Source of the DNA: Bacteroidales bacterium
GTDB lineage: Bacteria; Bacteroidota; Bacteroidia; Bacteroidales; Marinifilaceae
Assembly (NCBI GenBank): GCA_015061245.1
Contig: SUWY01000001.1
Location: forward strand, 1 to 64,000
Reading direction: 5' to 3'
DNA: 64,000 nt
Shown: positions 42,869-51,618 of the stretch, one piece after another
How positions within the stretch are numbered: the first letter of the stretch is position 1
How the letters are laid out: every line of letters begins with the position of its first letter
Made by a program: the position numbers and the translations under genes
Notes under the pieces: generated by a model
Databases searched by the model: none
Seen by the model: the letters and a program-made list of their open reading frames with translations, nothing else
What the model was told of the DNA's origin: nothing

Positions 42869-43630
42869 ATGAAAAAAATGAGGATTATACTAAGAGGTAT
42901 TATAATAACATTGTTTTTCATTATTTATTGTTGTTCGTTTGAAGATGCGGTGTTTAATGATGTTATTTTTTATAGTTTGGAGAATGAATTGGAAGTAAAA
43001 GAATATAGCGAGTCTCGTGCAATTGAGTCAGAAGAGTTAAATGAGAAAAAATTGAATTTTCAGAAATTCATAGATAATGGATTGATAGGAGTAAGAGGAG
43101 AGAAGTTTCAGATATTAGTATCTAGGTCTGAATCTAAGAAATATAATATCACATCTGATATGTATGATTTTGTCGATAGTGAAATTAGAAAGTTAAATAA
43201 ACTATTGGATTCTATTATAGCCTATCATAAGGCTAAGGAACCCGATTTAAAGGTTGTTGTTAATAATCTTACTAATGATAATGTTTCGGAAAATAATCTA
43301 ACCAATTTAAGTTCAATAGAAAGACTTACAAATTCGGAATTACCACCTGCAATAATGCCTTCTGGAGTAATATCAACCACAGATCAAAATTATGGTTATG
43401 ATTATTGCTTTGCGCCAATGGGAATGAAACAAATTAGAGCTAATTGTTATGCAACAATTTTCGGTTCTCATATTGTTACAACAAAAACCTTAGGGAGTTT
43501 GGTAGCAAGTCCTCGATTCTCAGGAGGAGAAGTAACTGTGGGATTATCATTTTCTAATATTGATTGTACAATAGGATATGCAACAACAGATAGTTTTGGA
43601 GGACGATGCGTATGGAACGGAGAAAGATGA
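42869..43630 (+). CDS. Hypothetical AT-rich lipoprotein/secreted protein
   Basis: 253 aa; N-terminal hydrophobic segment ending IIYCCSF; RBS-compatible start. Confidence 0.6.
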   Translation: MKKMRIILRGIIITLFFIIYCCSFEDAVFNDVIFYSLENELEVKEYSESRAIESEELNEKKLNFQKFIDNGLIGVRGEKFQILVSRSESKKYNITSDMYDFVDSEIRKLNKLLDSIIAYHKAKEPDLKVVVNNLTNDNVSENNLTNLSSIERLTNSELPPAIMPSGVISTTDQNYGYDYCFAPMGMKQIRANCYATIFGSHIVTTKTLGSLVASPRFSGGEVTVGLSFSNIDCTIGYATTDSFGGRCVWNGER

Positions 43631-44052
43631 TTAATTTGCTATTATTGTTATTCCTTGTGGGATGTAATGCAAATTCTAAGCAAGTAACAGATAGATGGCG
43701 TGAACCTCAAGAATATAGCGAATCTGTATTAGCAATCCCGAGTAGTTTATTAACTGATGCTCAAAGAAGATTTATAGATACAATTAATTTGATTTTAATG
43801 CATGGGATGGATGTTAAGGATGATAAATTGATTTTTAATGTTGATACAGCAATTTTTGAGAGAAATAATATATCGCTAAAATATATTAATATTCTAAAAG
43901 AGAATGTTGCAATTCAAGATAGAAATTTGAAATCAATTATAAAAGAGACGGAAGAGCAAGGCGGGAAAATAACTTATAGGGAAATAAAGGAGAGTCTTGA
44001 CAAAGCAAAAGAGCAGTTAAATTCAAGAAGTCAGCAAGAGCCATCTCTTTAG
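43606..44052 (+). CDS. Hypothetical lipoprotein, apparent partial paralogue of the preceding gene
   Basis: MINLLLLLFLVGCNANSK lipobox (start probably 43627); shared EYSES..AI module. Confidence 0.65.
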   Translation: MRMERRKMINLLLLLFLVGCNANSKQVTDRWREPQEYSESVLAIPSSLLTDAQRRFIDTINLILMHGMDVKDDKLIFNVDTAIFERNNISLKYINILKENVAIQDRNLKSIIKETEEQGGKITYREIKESLDKAKEQLNSRSQQEPSL

Positions 44053-44525
44053 AATAAAGCAATAGTTAGTTCTATTAGTAGGTAGATACATAGAACAATC
44101 TTTATAATGGTGCCGAGCATAAAGCCGAGAAAGGAACCGAATCCGGCTTTAAATGCTCGGTCCATATCTTTACAGCTCATATATTCGCCAATAATTGCTC
44201 CGAGGAACGGGCAGACAATAATTCCCATTGGGGGCATGATGAATAGCCCTGCAAATGTTCCAATTATACATCCCCAATTGCCATATTTACTGCCCCCACC
44301 ATATTTTGTGCCAATAACAGGTGCTATGTAGTCTAATAGTTGTACAATTAGAGTTGCCACTCCCCATATAATCAATTCTGCAGTTGAGAAGTGCACAATA
44401 TCTGTAAGGTGGGCTATAATTATACCTAAATATGCAAGTGGTGCTCCCGGAAGTACAGGAACAACACAGCCAATCAATCCTGCAATTATGGCAACGTATG
44501 CCAATACAATCAAAACTATATCCAT
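44049..44525 (-). CDS. DUF456-like membrane protein
   Basis: 158 aa; GCVVPVLPGAPLAYLGIII; PPMGIIVCPFLGAIIGEY. Confidence 0.85.
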   Translation of the reverse strand: MDIVLIVLAYVAIIAGLIGCVVPVLPGAPLAYLGIIIAHLTDIVHFSTAELIIWGVATLIVQLLDYIAPVIGTKYGGGSKYGNWGCIIGTFAGLFIMPPMGIIVCPFLGAIIGEYMSCKDMDRAFKAGFGSFLGFMLGTIIKIVLCIYLLIELTIALF

Positions 44526-44559
44526 AAATTATAACTCCAAAAAAATTTTACTATTCTTA

Positions 44560-44650
44560 GTTCGCCATTGCTTTGCAATGCCGCAAAATCGGCGGCGCCT
44601 TAGCATAGTTCAAGCAAGCTTGACTCTGCATTCGGCTTGCACGATTTTTC
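44560..44650. repeat. Intergenic repeat-like element with two short palindromes
   Basis: CATTGC-TTT-GCAATG (44566-44580), TCAAGC-AA-GCTTGA (44610-44623); shares CGCAAAATCGGC with 107-118. Confidence 0.5.
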
Positions 44651-44654
44651 CTAA

Positions 44655-46760
44655 TTAACTAATGTGGTGCCAACTATCAAACACCTTAAATACTCTCTTT
44701 AAGCGATAGTTGAAGATATGATTCTCATCCTTCTCCAAATCGGGATCATCGTTCAAAATCTCCGATGCAACTTGCGAGGCTTGATTCAGAATGGCTCCAT
44801 CTTTGGCCAAACTTGCAACTTTCAGGTCGCAAACCAGGCCACTCTGTCTTGTACCCTCAATATCGCCCGGACCTCGCAACCGCATATCGGCCTCGGCAAT
44901 CTCGAATCCATCGGTGGTACTTGTCATTGTCTCGATTCTTTTGCGCGAGTCATTTGACAACTTATACGAAGACATGAGTATGCAGAATGATTGATCTGCT
45001 CCTCGGCCAACTCGTCCGCGCAGTTGGTGAAGTTGTGATAAGCCGAACCTCTCTGAGCCCTCGATTACCATTATTGATGCATTGGGAACATTAACTCCAA
45101 CCTCAATAACCGTTGTTGCAACTAAAATGTCGGTCTCGTGGTTGACAAATTTACGCATCTCCTCATCTTTGTCTGCGGGTTTCATTTTGCCGTGAACCAT
45201 GCCGATAGTGTAGCCTCTGGGCATAAAGAATGCCTCGGTACGCTCAAATCCCTGCTCCAGATTCTGCATATCAACACGCTCGGATTCATATATCATTGGG
45301 AAAACAATGTAGGCTTGTCGCCCCTTTTTCAGCTCCTCTTCAATGAATTCAAAAACTCGGTCGCGAGCGGTATCGTAGGAGTGTAGAGTACGAATTGGTT
45401 TTCTGCCGGGTGGTAGTTCATCGATTACCGATACATCCAAATCACCATATACGGTCATTGCCAATGTTCGAGGTATGGGGGTTGCAGTCATCACCAATAC
45501 ATGCGGAGGTATAACATTCTTTCTCCACAATTTTGAGCGTTGCGCAACTCCAAAGCGGTGTTGCTCATCGATTATGGCCAAACCGACATTATCGAAAACT
45601 ACACTCTCCTCGATAAGTGCGTGTGTACCAATCAATATCTGAAGCACTCCGTTTGCCAAGGTTTCGTGAATAACTTTACGCTCTTTGGCCTTTGTGGAGC
45701 CTGTCAGTAGGGCAATGTTTATATTCAATGGAGCAACCATCTCTTTTAGCGACTCGTAGTGTTGTGTTGCCAAGATTTCGGTTGGTGCCATCAGACAAGC
45801 CTGGAAGTTGTTGTCCAGCGCAATCAACATACAGAGCAGTGCAACCACTGTTTTCCCACTTCCAACATCGCCCTGAAGCAATCTGTTCATTTGACGACCT
45901 GTGCGACAATCCTCTCTAATCTCTTTAATTACACGTTTTTGTGCGTTTGTTAAAGGGAATGGCAAGTATGAGTTGTAGAATGTATTGAAGTAGTCGCCCA
46001 CAGTTTTAAAATTGTGTCCTTTGAAGTAACGTTTTCTTCGGAACTTCTGTTGCAAAATGTGGAGTTGAATGTAAAATAACTCCTCAAATTTCATTCTATA
46101 GCGGGCACGCTCCAATAGCTCCATTGATTGGGGCAGGTGCATATTGTAGATTGCCTCGTGTCGTAATGGTAGAGAAAATCTTTGCAGTAACCAGGCAGGA
46201 AGAGTCTCGTCAATACGCATGCCATTCATATTCTGGAATACAGTTGTAACCAACTTGGTCATTAACTTCGAGGTTATGAATGCCTTTTTCAACTTCTCGG
46301 TCGATGGGTATATTGCCTGAAAACCTACCAGATTATCTGCAGATTGCTCATAGAGCGATATCTCCGGATGGACAATGCTGACTCTTCTGTTAAATATTGA
46401 GGGTTGTCCGAAGATAAGAAAATCTACATCGGGGCGGAATTGCTGATTCTGCATATACTTCAGCCCTTGAAACCATACCAACTCCATCTCTCCGGTATTG
46501 TCGTATGCGGTGGCAACAAGGCGCTGAGCCTTGCCGATTCCGGTAATGTGCATATCGCGAATCCTCGCCCGAATCTGAATATATGGAAGATTTGTATCAA
46601 TCTCGCCTATCTTATAGACCTTGGTTCTGTCAATGTATCTGTATGGAAAACAGTATAGCAGATCCTCTTGAGTGCGAATCTTTAACTCACTCTCAAATAG
46701 GGCTGCACGCTTTTCGCCAACCCCCTGCATATATGTAATTCTCATTTCTGACAGTTCCAT
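44655..46760 (-). CDS. recG: ATP-dependent DNA helicase RecG
   Basis: GVGEKRAALFESEL wedge domain; LLQGDVGSGKTVVALL; DEQHRFGVAQR; QLHQLRGRVGRG. Confidence 0.97.
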   Translation of the reverse strand: MELSEMRITYMQGVGEKRAALFESELKIRTQEDLLYCFPYRYIDRTKVYKIGEIDTNLPYIQIRARIRDMHITGIGKAQRLVATAYDNTGEMELVWFQGLKYMQNQQFRPDVDFLIFGQPSIFNRRVSIVHPEISLYEQSADNLVGFQAIYPSTEKLKKAFITSKLMTKLVTTVFQNMNGMRIDETLPAWLLQRFSLPLRHEAIYNMHLPQSMELLERARYRMKFEELFYIQLHILQQKFRRKRYFKGHNFKTVGDYFNTFYNSYLPFPLTNAQKRVIKEIREDCRTGRQMNRLLQGDVGSGKTVVALLCMLIALDNNFQACLMAPTEILATQHYESLKEMVAPLNINIALLTGSTKAKERKVIHETLANGVLQILIGTHALIEESVVFDNVGLAIIDEQHRFGVAQRSKLWRKNVIPPHVLVMTATPIPRTLAMTVYGDLDVSVIDELPPGRKPIRTLHSYDTARDRVFEFIEEELKKGRQAYIVFPMIYESERVDMQNLEQGFERTEAFFMPRGYTIGMVHGKMKPADKDEEMRKFVNHETDILVATTVIEVGVNVPNASIMVIEGSERFGLSQLHQLRGRVGRGADQSFCILMSSYKLSNDSRKRIETMTSTTDGFEIAEADMRLRGPGDIEGTRQSGLVCDLKVASLAKDGAILNQASQVASEILNDDPDLEKDENHIFNYRLKRVFKVFDSWHHIS

Positions 46761-46817
46761 AGAGCGAAATTAGAAAAAAAAGGCTATCTTTACAAATTGA
46801 AAAATATTCAATTTACT

Positions 46818-48296
46818 ATGGCAGGGATGAAAGGGCTGTTTAAGGATACAGCCATATATGGATTGAGCAGTATGTTGGGCCGTTTTATAAACTGGTTCCT
46901 TACCCCCTTTTATACCTTCTACTTAGCAAAGGCTGAACTTGGCGCACTAAGTAATTACTATGCAGGAACGGCTCTGATACTCATACTTTTAATTATGGGT
47001 TTAGAGACAGGTTTTTTCCGATTTGCCGGAAATCCTGATGAGGATAAGAATCGAGTCTACTCGACCTGTATAACAATGGTAACAGTTATGTCGTTGCTCT
47101 TTGTTGGAGCCGTTGCCATTTGGATGAATCCTATTGCCAATTTTATTGGAGCAGCTGCGCATCCCGATTATGTGATGTACCTTGCGGTTATAATTGCTTG
47201 CGATGCAATCTCATCAATTCCTTTTGTCTATTTGAGGTTAAATAACCATCCATGGAAATTTGCGGCAATAAAACTCTTCTCAATAGGATTGAATATTGTA
47301 TTGAACCTCTTCTTCATTGTGTTGTGCCCTATTTTGGTACAGAAGGGGTATGGCAATTCAATTGCGTGGTTCTATCGAGAGGATTACAATCTGGGTTATG
47401 TTCTGATCTCAAATTTGATAAGCTCGGCAGTAACTCTGTTGCTTTTGGGGCGTTTCATATTTGCCGTAAAGTATGTTTTTGACTATCCGTTGATGAAGCG
47501 TATAATGCGTTACTCTGCTCCCTTGATTGTGTTGGGATTGGCAGGAGTAATGAATCAACATCTTGATAAACTTATATATCCATATATTCTTACCGATGAT
47601 CCTACTGCGTGGGAGCAGTTGGGAGTCTATGCTGCAAATGCGAAGATTGCGGTTATTCTTGTAATGTTTACGCAAGCATTCCGCTACGCTTTCGAGCCAT
47701 TTATCTTCTCGAAACATGCAGGTCAGGATAAGCGTCCGGCATACGCCGATGCAACTAAATATTTTGTGATTAGCGGTCTGTTTATCTTTCTTGCGGTAAT
47801 ATTTTATATCGATATTGTAAAGCAGTTGATTCACTCATCATATCACGAGGGTTTGAAGGTTGTTCCAATTATCATGTTGGCGGATCTTTTCAACGGAGTA
47901 TTTTTCAATTTGTCTCTTTGGTATAAGCTTACCGACAGAACAAAGTGGGGAGCATGGTTCTCGCTTATGGGATTGGTAATAATTGCAATAGGAAACGTTG
48001 TTTTTGTTCCGATATATGGCTATATGGCGTGTGCTTGGAGTGCTTTTGTTTGCTATCTGTTATTGATGCTTGTCAGCTATTTTATGGGACAGCACTACTA
48101 TCCTGTACCTTACAATTTAAAGCGAATAGCACTATACTCTGTATTGGCTATGGCATTGTGGGGAGTTTCTGAGTTGGTAGTACCTGATGCGCTTTGGATT
48201 CGTTTGCTATTCAATACACTACTATTGGGAATCTATGTTGTAGTGGTTGCCAAATTTGAGAATATCTTGAAGGGTAGAAGATTCTCATTAAGGTAG
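46818..48296 (+). CDS. Polysaccharide biosynthesis/oligosaccharide flippase family protein
   Basis: About 490 aa polytopic; LFKDTAIYGLSSMLGRFINWFLTPFYT; start trimmed from 46797 because TATCTTTA lies at 46785-46792. Confidence 0.87.
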   Translation: MAGMKGLFKDTAIYGLSSMLGRFINWFLTPFYTFYLAKAELGALSNYYAGTALILILLIMGLETGFFRFAGNPDEDKNRVYSTCITMVTVMSLLFVGAVAIWMNPIANFIGAAAHPDYVMYLAVIIACDAISSIPFVYLRLNNHPWKFAAIKLFSIGLNIVLNLFFIVLCPILVQKGYGNSIAWFYREDYNLGYVLISNLISSAVTLLLLGRFIFAVKYVFDYPLMKRIMRYSAPLIVLGLAGVMNQHLDKLIYPYILTDDPTAWEQLGVYAANAKIAVILVMFTQAFRYAFEPFIFSKHAGQDKRPAYADATKYFVISGLFIFLAVIFYIDIVKQLIHSSYHEGLKVVPIIMLADLFNGVFFNLSLWYKLTDRTKWGAWFSLMGLVIIAIGNVVFVPIYGYMACAWSAFVCYLLLMLVSYFMGQHYYPVPYNLKRIALYSVLAMALWGVSELVVPDALWIRLLFNTLLLGIYVVVVAKFENILKGRRFSLR

Positions 48297-48848
48297 TAGG
48301 TGATAACTGCCCGGTTGCAATTTCTCATCGAAAATCAAAATACCGCACCACATCATCTCAACCTTTACCTTTGCCTCTCTGCTTAATGCTTGCCAAATTG
48401 TGCGTTGTTGTGGCGATTTGTGAATATTGGTAATAAGAATAGAGTGGTGCTCATTTATACCTCTTGCCCATAGTTGTAGCGTTTGCAGCAGTTCGCGCTC
48501 ATCTATATTGTTGTTATCGAGCCACACATAGTTACAACTCTTAATATTTTCGAGCGAGGTTTCATATTCAAACGCAGGAATGCTCTGCATCAACATATCT
48601 CCTCGATTACCCAAAATAAACACCTTCTCCATTTTTAAATGAAGCATTAGTCTATAGCTGAGTCTTAGTAACTTACGGTCAGCTCTTTTACGTGCAGAGA
48701 AATTCGGGTAGGTATATAGGTTACTCTTTTTGTCGCGGAGGACGGTCATGATAAGGTTGAACATAAAGGGAGAGTGCACTCCGTAACCTCGCTTAGTACG
48801 AAAACGGAATGCGTGTTTAATTCTCTCTTTATAGTATCGCCTGTTCAT
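48288..48848 (-). CDS. SAM-methyltransferase-like conserved protein
   Basis: 186 aa; FRTKRGYGVHSPFMFNLI N-terminal signature; family from recall. Confidence 0.55.
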   Translation of the reverse strand: MNRRYYKERIKHAFRFRTKRGYGVHSPFMFNLIMTVLRDKKSNLYTYPNFSARKRADRKLLRLSYRLMLHLKMEKVFILGNRGDMLMQSIPAFEYETSLENIKSCNYVWLDNNNIDERELLQTLQLWARGINEHHSILITNIHKSPQQRTIWQALSREAKVKVEMMWCGILIFDEKLQPGSYHLLP

Positions 48849-48854
48849 TGTTGC

Positions 48855-49808
48855 TTAATTTACAACGTTTTGTGGTGTGCCGTTGATAAAGGCTTTGACA
48901 TTGTCAATACAGATATTCATCAAGCGAATGCGAGCCTCGTAGGTTGCCCATGCAATGTGTGGGGTAAGGTAGCAGTTCTTGGCACCCAATAGAGGGTTCC
49001 CCGGTTGAGCCGGTTCAACACTAAGCACATCTGCACCAAATGCGGCAATCTTGCCACAGTTAAGGGCGTCGGCAACAGCCTGTTCGTTAATCAGCGGACC
49101 TCGCCCGGTATTGATAAGGATTGCAGTTGGCTTCATGGTTGCCAAACGAGCTTCGTTTACCAGCTCCTTGGTAGTCTCGGTTAACGGACAGTGGAGCGAT
49201 ACAATATCGCATTGCGAAAATAGCTCGTCCAGAATAAGTTTGGTAATGTAATTTGGAATCGACTCTTGTGGCTTTGAGGTAAATGCGCACACATCCATGC
49301 CAAATGCGTTGGCAATACGTGCAGTAGCAGAACCGGTATTTCCCAATCCCACAATTCCAATCTTTTTTCCTGCAAGCTCGGTAAGCTGAGTGTCCCAATA
49401 GCAGAAATCGGTGTTGTTTGTCCATCTGCCCTTGCTGTTTTCGCAAGCGTAGTGACCAACTCGGTTGGTAATGTTCAAAATTTGTGCAAAAACCATCTGT
49501 GCAACCGATTCGGTGCTATATGCAGGAATATTTGTAACAATCACGTTGTGTTCTGTTGCAGCCATTGTATCGACAACATTGTAACCAGTAGCTAACACTC
49601 CAATGTACTTTAATTTAGGAAGTGCATTAATTACCTCTGCATTAAAGATAACCTTGTTGGTTAGTACCATATCTGCATCAATGCAACGCGCAACAGTTTC
49701 ATCTGGGGCAGTACGGTCATATATTGTAACCTCGCCCAACTCTTTTAGTGGCTCCCAACTCAAATCTCCGGGATTTAAAGTATATCCGTCAACTACTACA
49801 ATTTTCAT
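48855..49808 (-). CDS. D-2-hydroxyacid dehydrogenase (NAD-dependent)
   Basis: GKKIGIVGLGNTGSATARIANAFGM; TGRGPLINEQAVADAL; start trimmed from 49844. Confidence 0.93.
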   Translation of the reverse strand: MKIVVVDGYTLNPGDLSWEPLKELGEVTIYDRTAPDETVARCIDADMVLTNKVIFNAEVINALPKLKYIGVLATGYNVVDTMAATEHNVIVTNIPAYSTESVAQMVFAQILNITNRVGHYACENSKGRWTNNTDFCYWDTQLTELAGKKIGIVGLGNTGSATARIANAFGMDVCAFTSKPQESIPNYITKLILDELFSQCDIVSLHCPLTETTKELVNEARLATMKPTAILINTGRGPLINEQAVADALNCGKIAAFGADVLSVEPAQPGNPLLGAKNCYLTPHIAWATYEARIRLMNICIDNVKAFINGTPQNVVN

Positions 49809-49860
49809 AAGTGCTTCTTTTGTTTGTTGAGTGCAAATATACAATTTTTTTGGGATTAGT

Positions 49861-49985
49861 GAAGAGTTAGGAGTGAGGAGTGAGGAGTGAGGCGTGAATA
49901 GTGAACAGTGTGGAGTGAACAGTGTGGAGTGAACAGTGAGGAGTGAACAGTGTGGAGTGAACAGTGAGGAGTTAATTAGGAATTA
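49861..49985. repeat. Short tandem repeats, 14-bp unit GTG(T/A)GGAGTGAACA about 5 copies, preceded by 8-bp GAGGAGTG-type units
   Basis: Copies at 49908, 49922, 49936, 49950 and a degenerate one at 49964. Confidence 0.95.
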
Positions 49986-50216
49986 ACAAATACAGTCGGG
50001 ATGTTGAGTTTTCCGACCGAGTTGTTTTATAGGTGTTGGGCCCTGATACCAATTAATCCTCCTTAAAGTAAGGGAATGTTTAGTGGGAATGTAGTAAAAT
50101 AAAAAAAAACAAATCAAACATAATATAAATAAAGTAAATTGATTATCTTTGTGCGTTATTTTGAACGATAAAAGAATTAATTGAACTAGTAGGAGTGAAG
50201 TAACAAGGTTTAAAAC

Positions 50217-50265
50217 AATAAAATTCACAAATTATGTGAATTTTATTTTGAATGTGTTATCTTTG
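50217..50265 (+). promoter_or_regulatory. HigBA promoter/operator: 13-bp-arm palindrome and TATCTTTG -7 element
   Basis: AATAAAATTCACA-AATTA-TGTGAATTTTATT (50217-50247) and TATCTTTG (50258-50265). Confidence 0.75.
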
Positions 50266-50286
50266 TCCTCGTAAATAATACAATCA

Positions 50287-50604
50287 ATGTTTATAGAATT
50301 TGATAAGGAATATTTACAAGAACTTTACGAGTATGGACAGTGTAACGATAAAAAGCATCGTTATCAACCTGCTGTAATTAAGAAATATGCAAATTGTGTT
50401 AGAATATTATTGCATTCTCGTACAATTGAAACTCTTTATCAGATAAAATCTCTCAATTATGAGGTATTGATTGGAGATAAACAAGGCATATCTTCAATAC
50501 GTATTGATTTAAAATATAGATTAGAGTTTATAGTTAGAAAGGAAGAAGATGAGGAGATTGTGACAATTTGCAGGTTGTTGGATATAAGTAAACATTATAA
50601 ATAG
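50287..50604 (+). CDS. HigB/RelE-type toxin
   Basis: 105 aa; IKSLNYEVLIGDKQGISSIRIDLKYRLEFIV; paired with HTH antitoxin. Confidence 0.82.
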   Translation: MFIEFDKEYLQELYEYGQCNDKKHRYQPAVIKKYANCVRILLHSRTIETLYQIKSLNYEVLIGDKQGISSIRIDLKYRLEFIVRKEEDEEIVTICRLLDISKHYK

Positions 50605-50606
50605 AT

Positions 50607-50939
50607 ATGGAGACAAAGAAGATATATGGAGTTAATGATATAATGCCTTTTGAGCCAACACATCCGGGCGAGGTGTTGAAAGAGGAATTACATATTAGAG
50701 GAATTTCACAAAAGAAATTTGCAGAGACAATAGGTATGTCCTATACTGCACTTAATGAGATATTAAACTCCAAACGTTCAATTTCGATTGAGACAGCAAT
50801 GAAAATAGAGGCGGCCTTAGGTATAGAGGCACAGTTGTGGATAGGTTTGCAGTCTGATTATAATTATCACATGGCTCGTAAGGATAGCGGTTTGATGGCT
50901 TGTATTCAGCAGATTCGAAAAATGGCTGCAGTGCTGTAG
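50607..50939 (+). CDS. HigA-family HTH antitoxin
   Basis: THPGEVLKEELHIRGISQKKFAETIGMSYTALNEILNSKRSISIETAMKIEAALG. Confidence 0.92.
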   Translation: METKKIYGVNDIMPFEPTHPGEVLKEELHIRGISQKKFAETIGMSYTALNEILNSKRSISIETAMKIEAALGIEAQLWIGLQSDYNYHMARKDSGLMACIQQIRKMAAVL

Positions 50940-51185
50940 TGCACTTTGCATGGCTTTTAAATGTAGATTTGGCGAGGGTGGGTGAAGTGTTGCGTGAACT
51001 AACTTGAACTTTAAATAATTCTTAATATTTGTTATAAGGGAGTATCTTTGTTTTCGTAGAGATTAGCCCCCTATGAGAAAAGCGGAAAAGAAGAAGGTGA
51101 ATTTTGCTAACTACTTGAATATTAATATATTCGGGGGGGGGTATTTACGTGAACTAAAATCTGAAATTATAGCTGATTACATTAT

Positions 51186-51556
51186 AGCCGACTTGTGTTA
51201 AACAGGTCGGTGAGTTACCAAATGACATAGTAGTTCATGTTTATAACACAGCTACTACAGCTAAGGTTAACTATTCGAAGGGAACTTTGGAGAAGTATAT
51301 GTTCAGCGATAACAAGACCATCGAGATGCGTCAGATTGATGGAGATAGCTTCGAGGCGATTGTTGTGCCTCAGTTTATTGAGCGCAGCACACCTCTAATC
51401 GAAGTTACTATGGAGGGCATTGCATATTTGATGGAGTACAGCATGTCATTCCGTCCTGCAATGCAGCACACCATTACCCTCACTTTGAACACCTCACCGG
51501 ACCAGGAGAAGATTGAAATTTCAATCGACAACGAGGTTGATGACTGGAGCGAGTAA
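51186..51556 (+). pseudogene. Fimbrillin-like protein remnant (C-terminal part only)
   Basis: Open frame from after TAG (51185): PTCVKQVGELPNDIVVHVYNTATTAKVNYSKGTLEKYMFSDN...MQHTITLTLNTSPDQEKIEISIDNEVDDWSE; ending resembles Mfa-like fimbrillins; no signal peptide or N-terminal domain in frame. Confidence 0.55.
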
Positions 51557-51562
51557 AAATCA

Positions 51563-51600
51563 GAGGGGCGGTGCTTTTGAATGCATCGCCCCTCATATTA
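51563..51600. terminator. Terminator-like hairpin between convergent genes
   Basis: GAGGGGCGGTGC-TTTTGAAT-GCATCGCCCCTC. Confidence 0.75.
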
Positions 51601-51618
51601 TTTAGGTATTTTTATTCC

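Noticed and set aside
49861-49985. CRISPR-like array
   Set aside because: Units are 8-14 bp directly abutting, with no unique spacers and no cas genes.
51133-51141. Phase-variable poly-G tract switching an ORF
   Set aside because: The +1 and -1 frames after the G run both hit stops within a few codons (ACG TGA; GTG AAC TAA), so slippage would not restore a longer protein.
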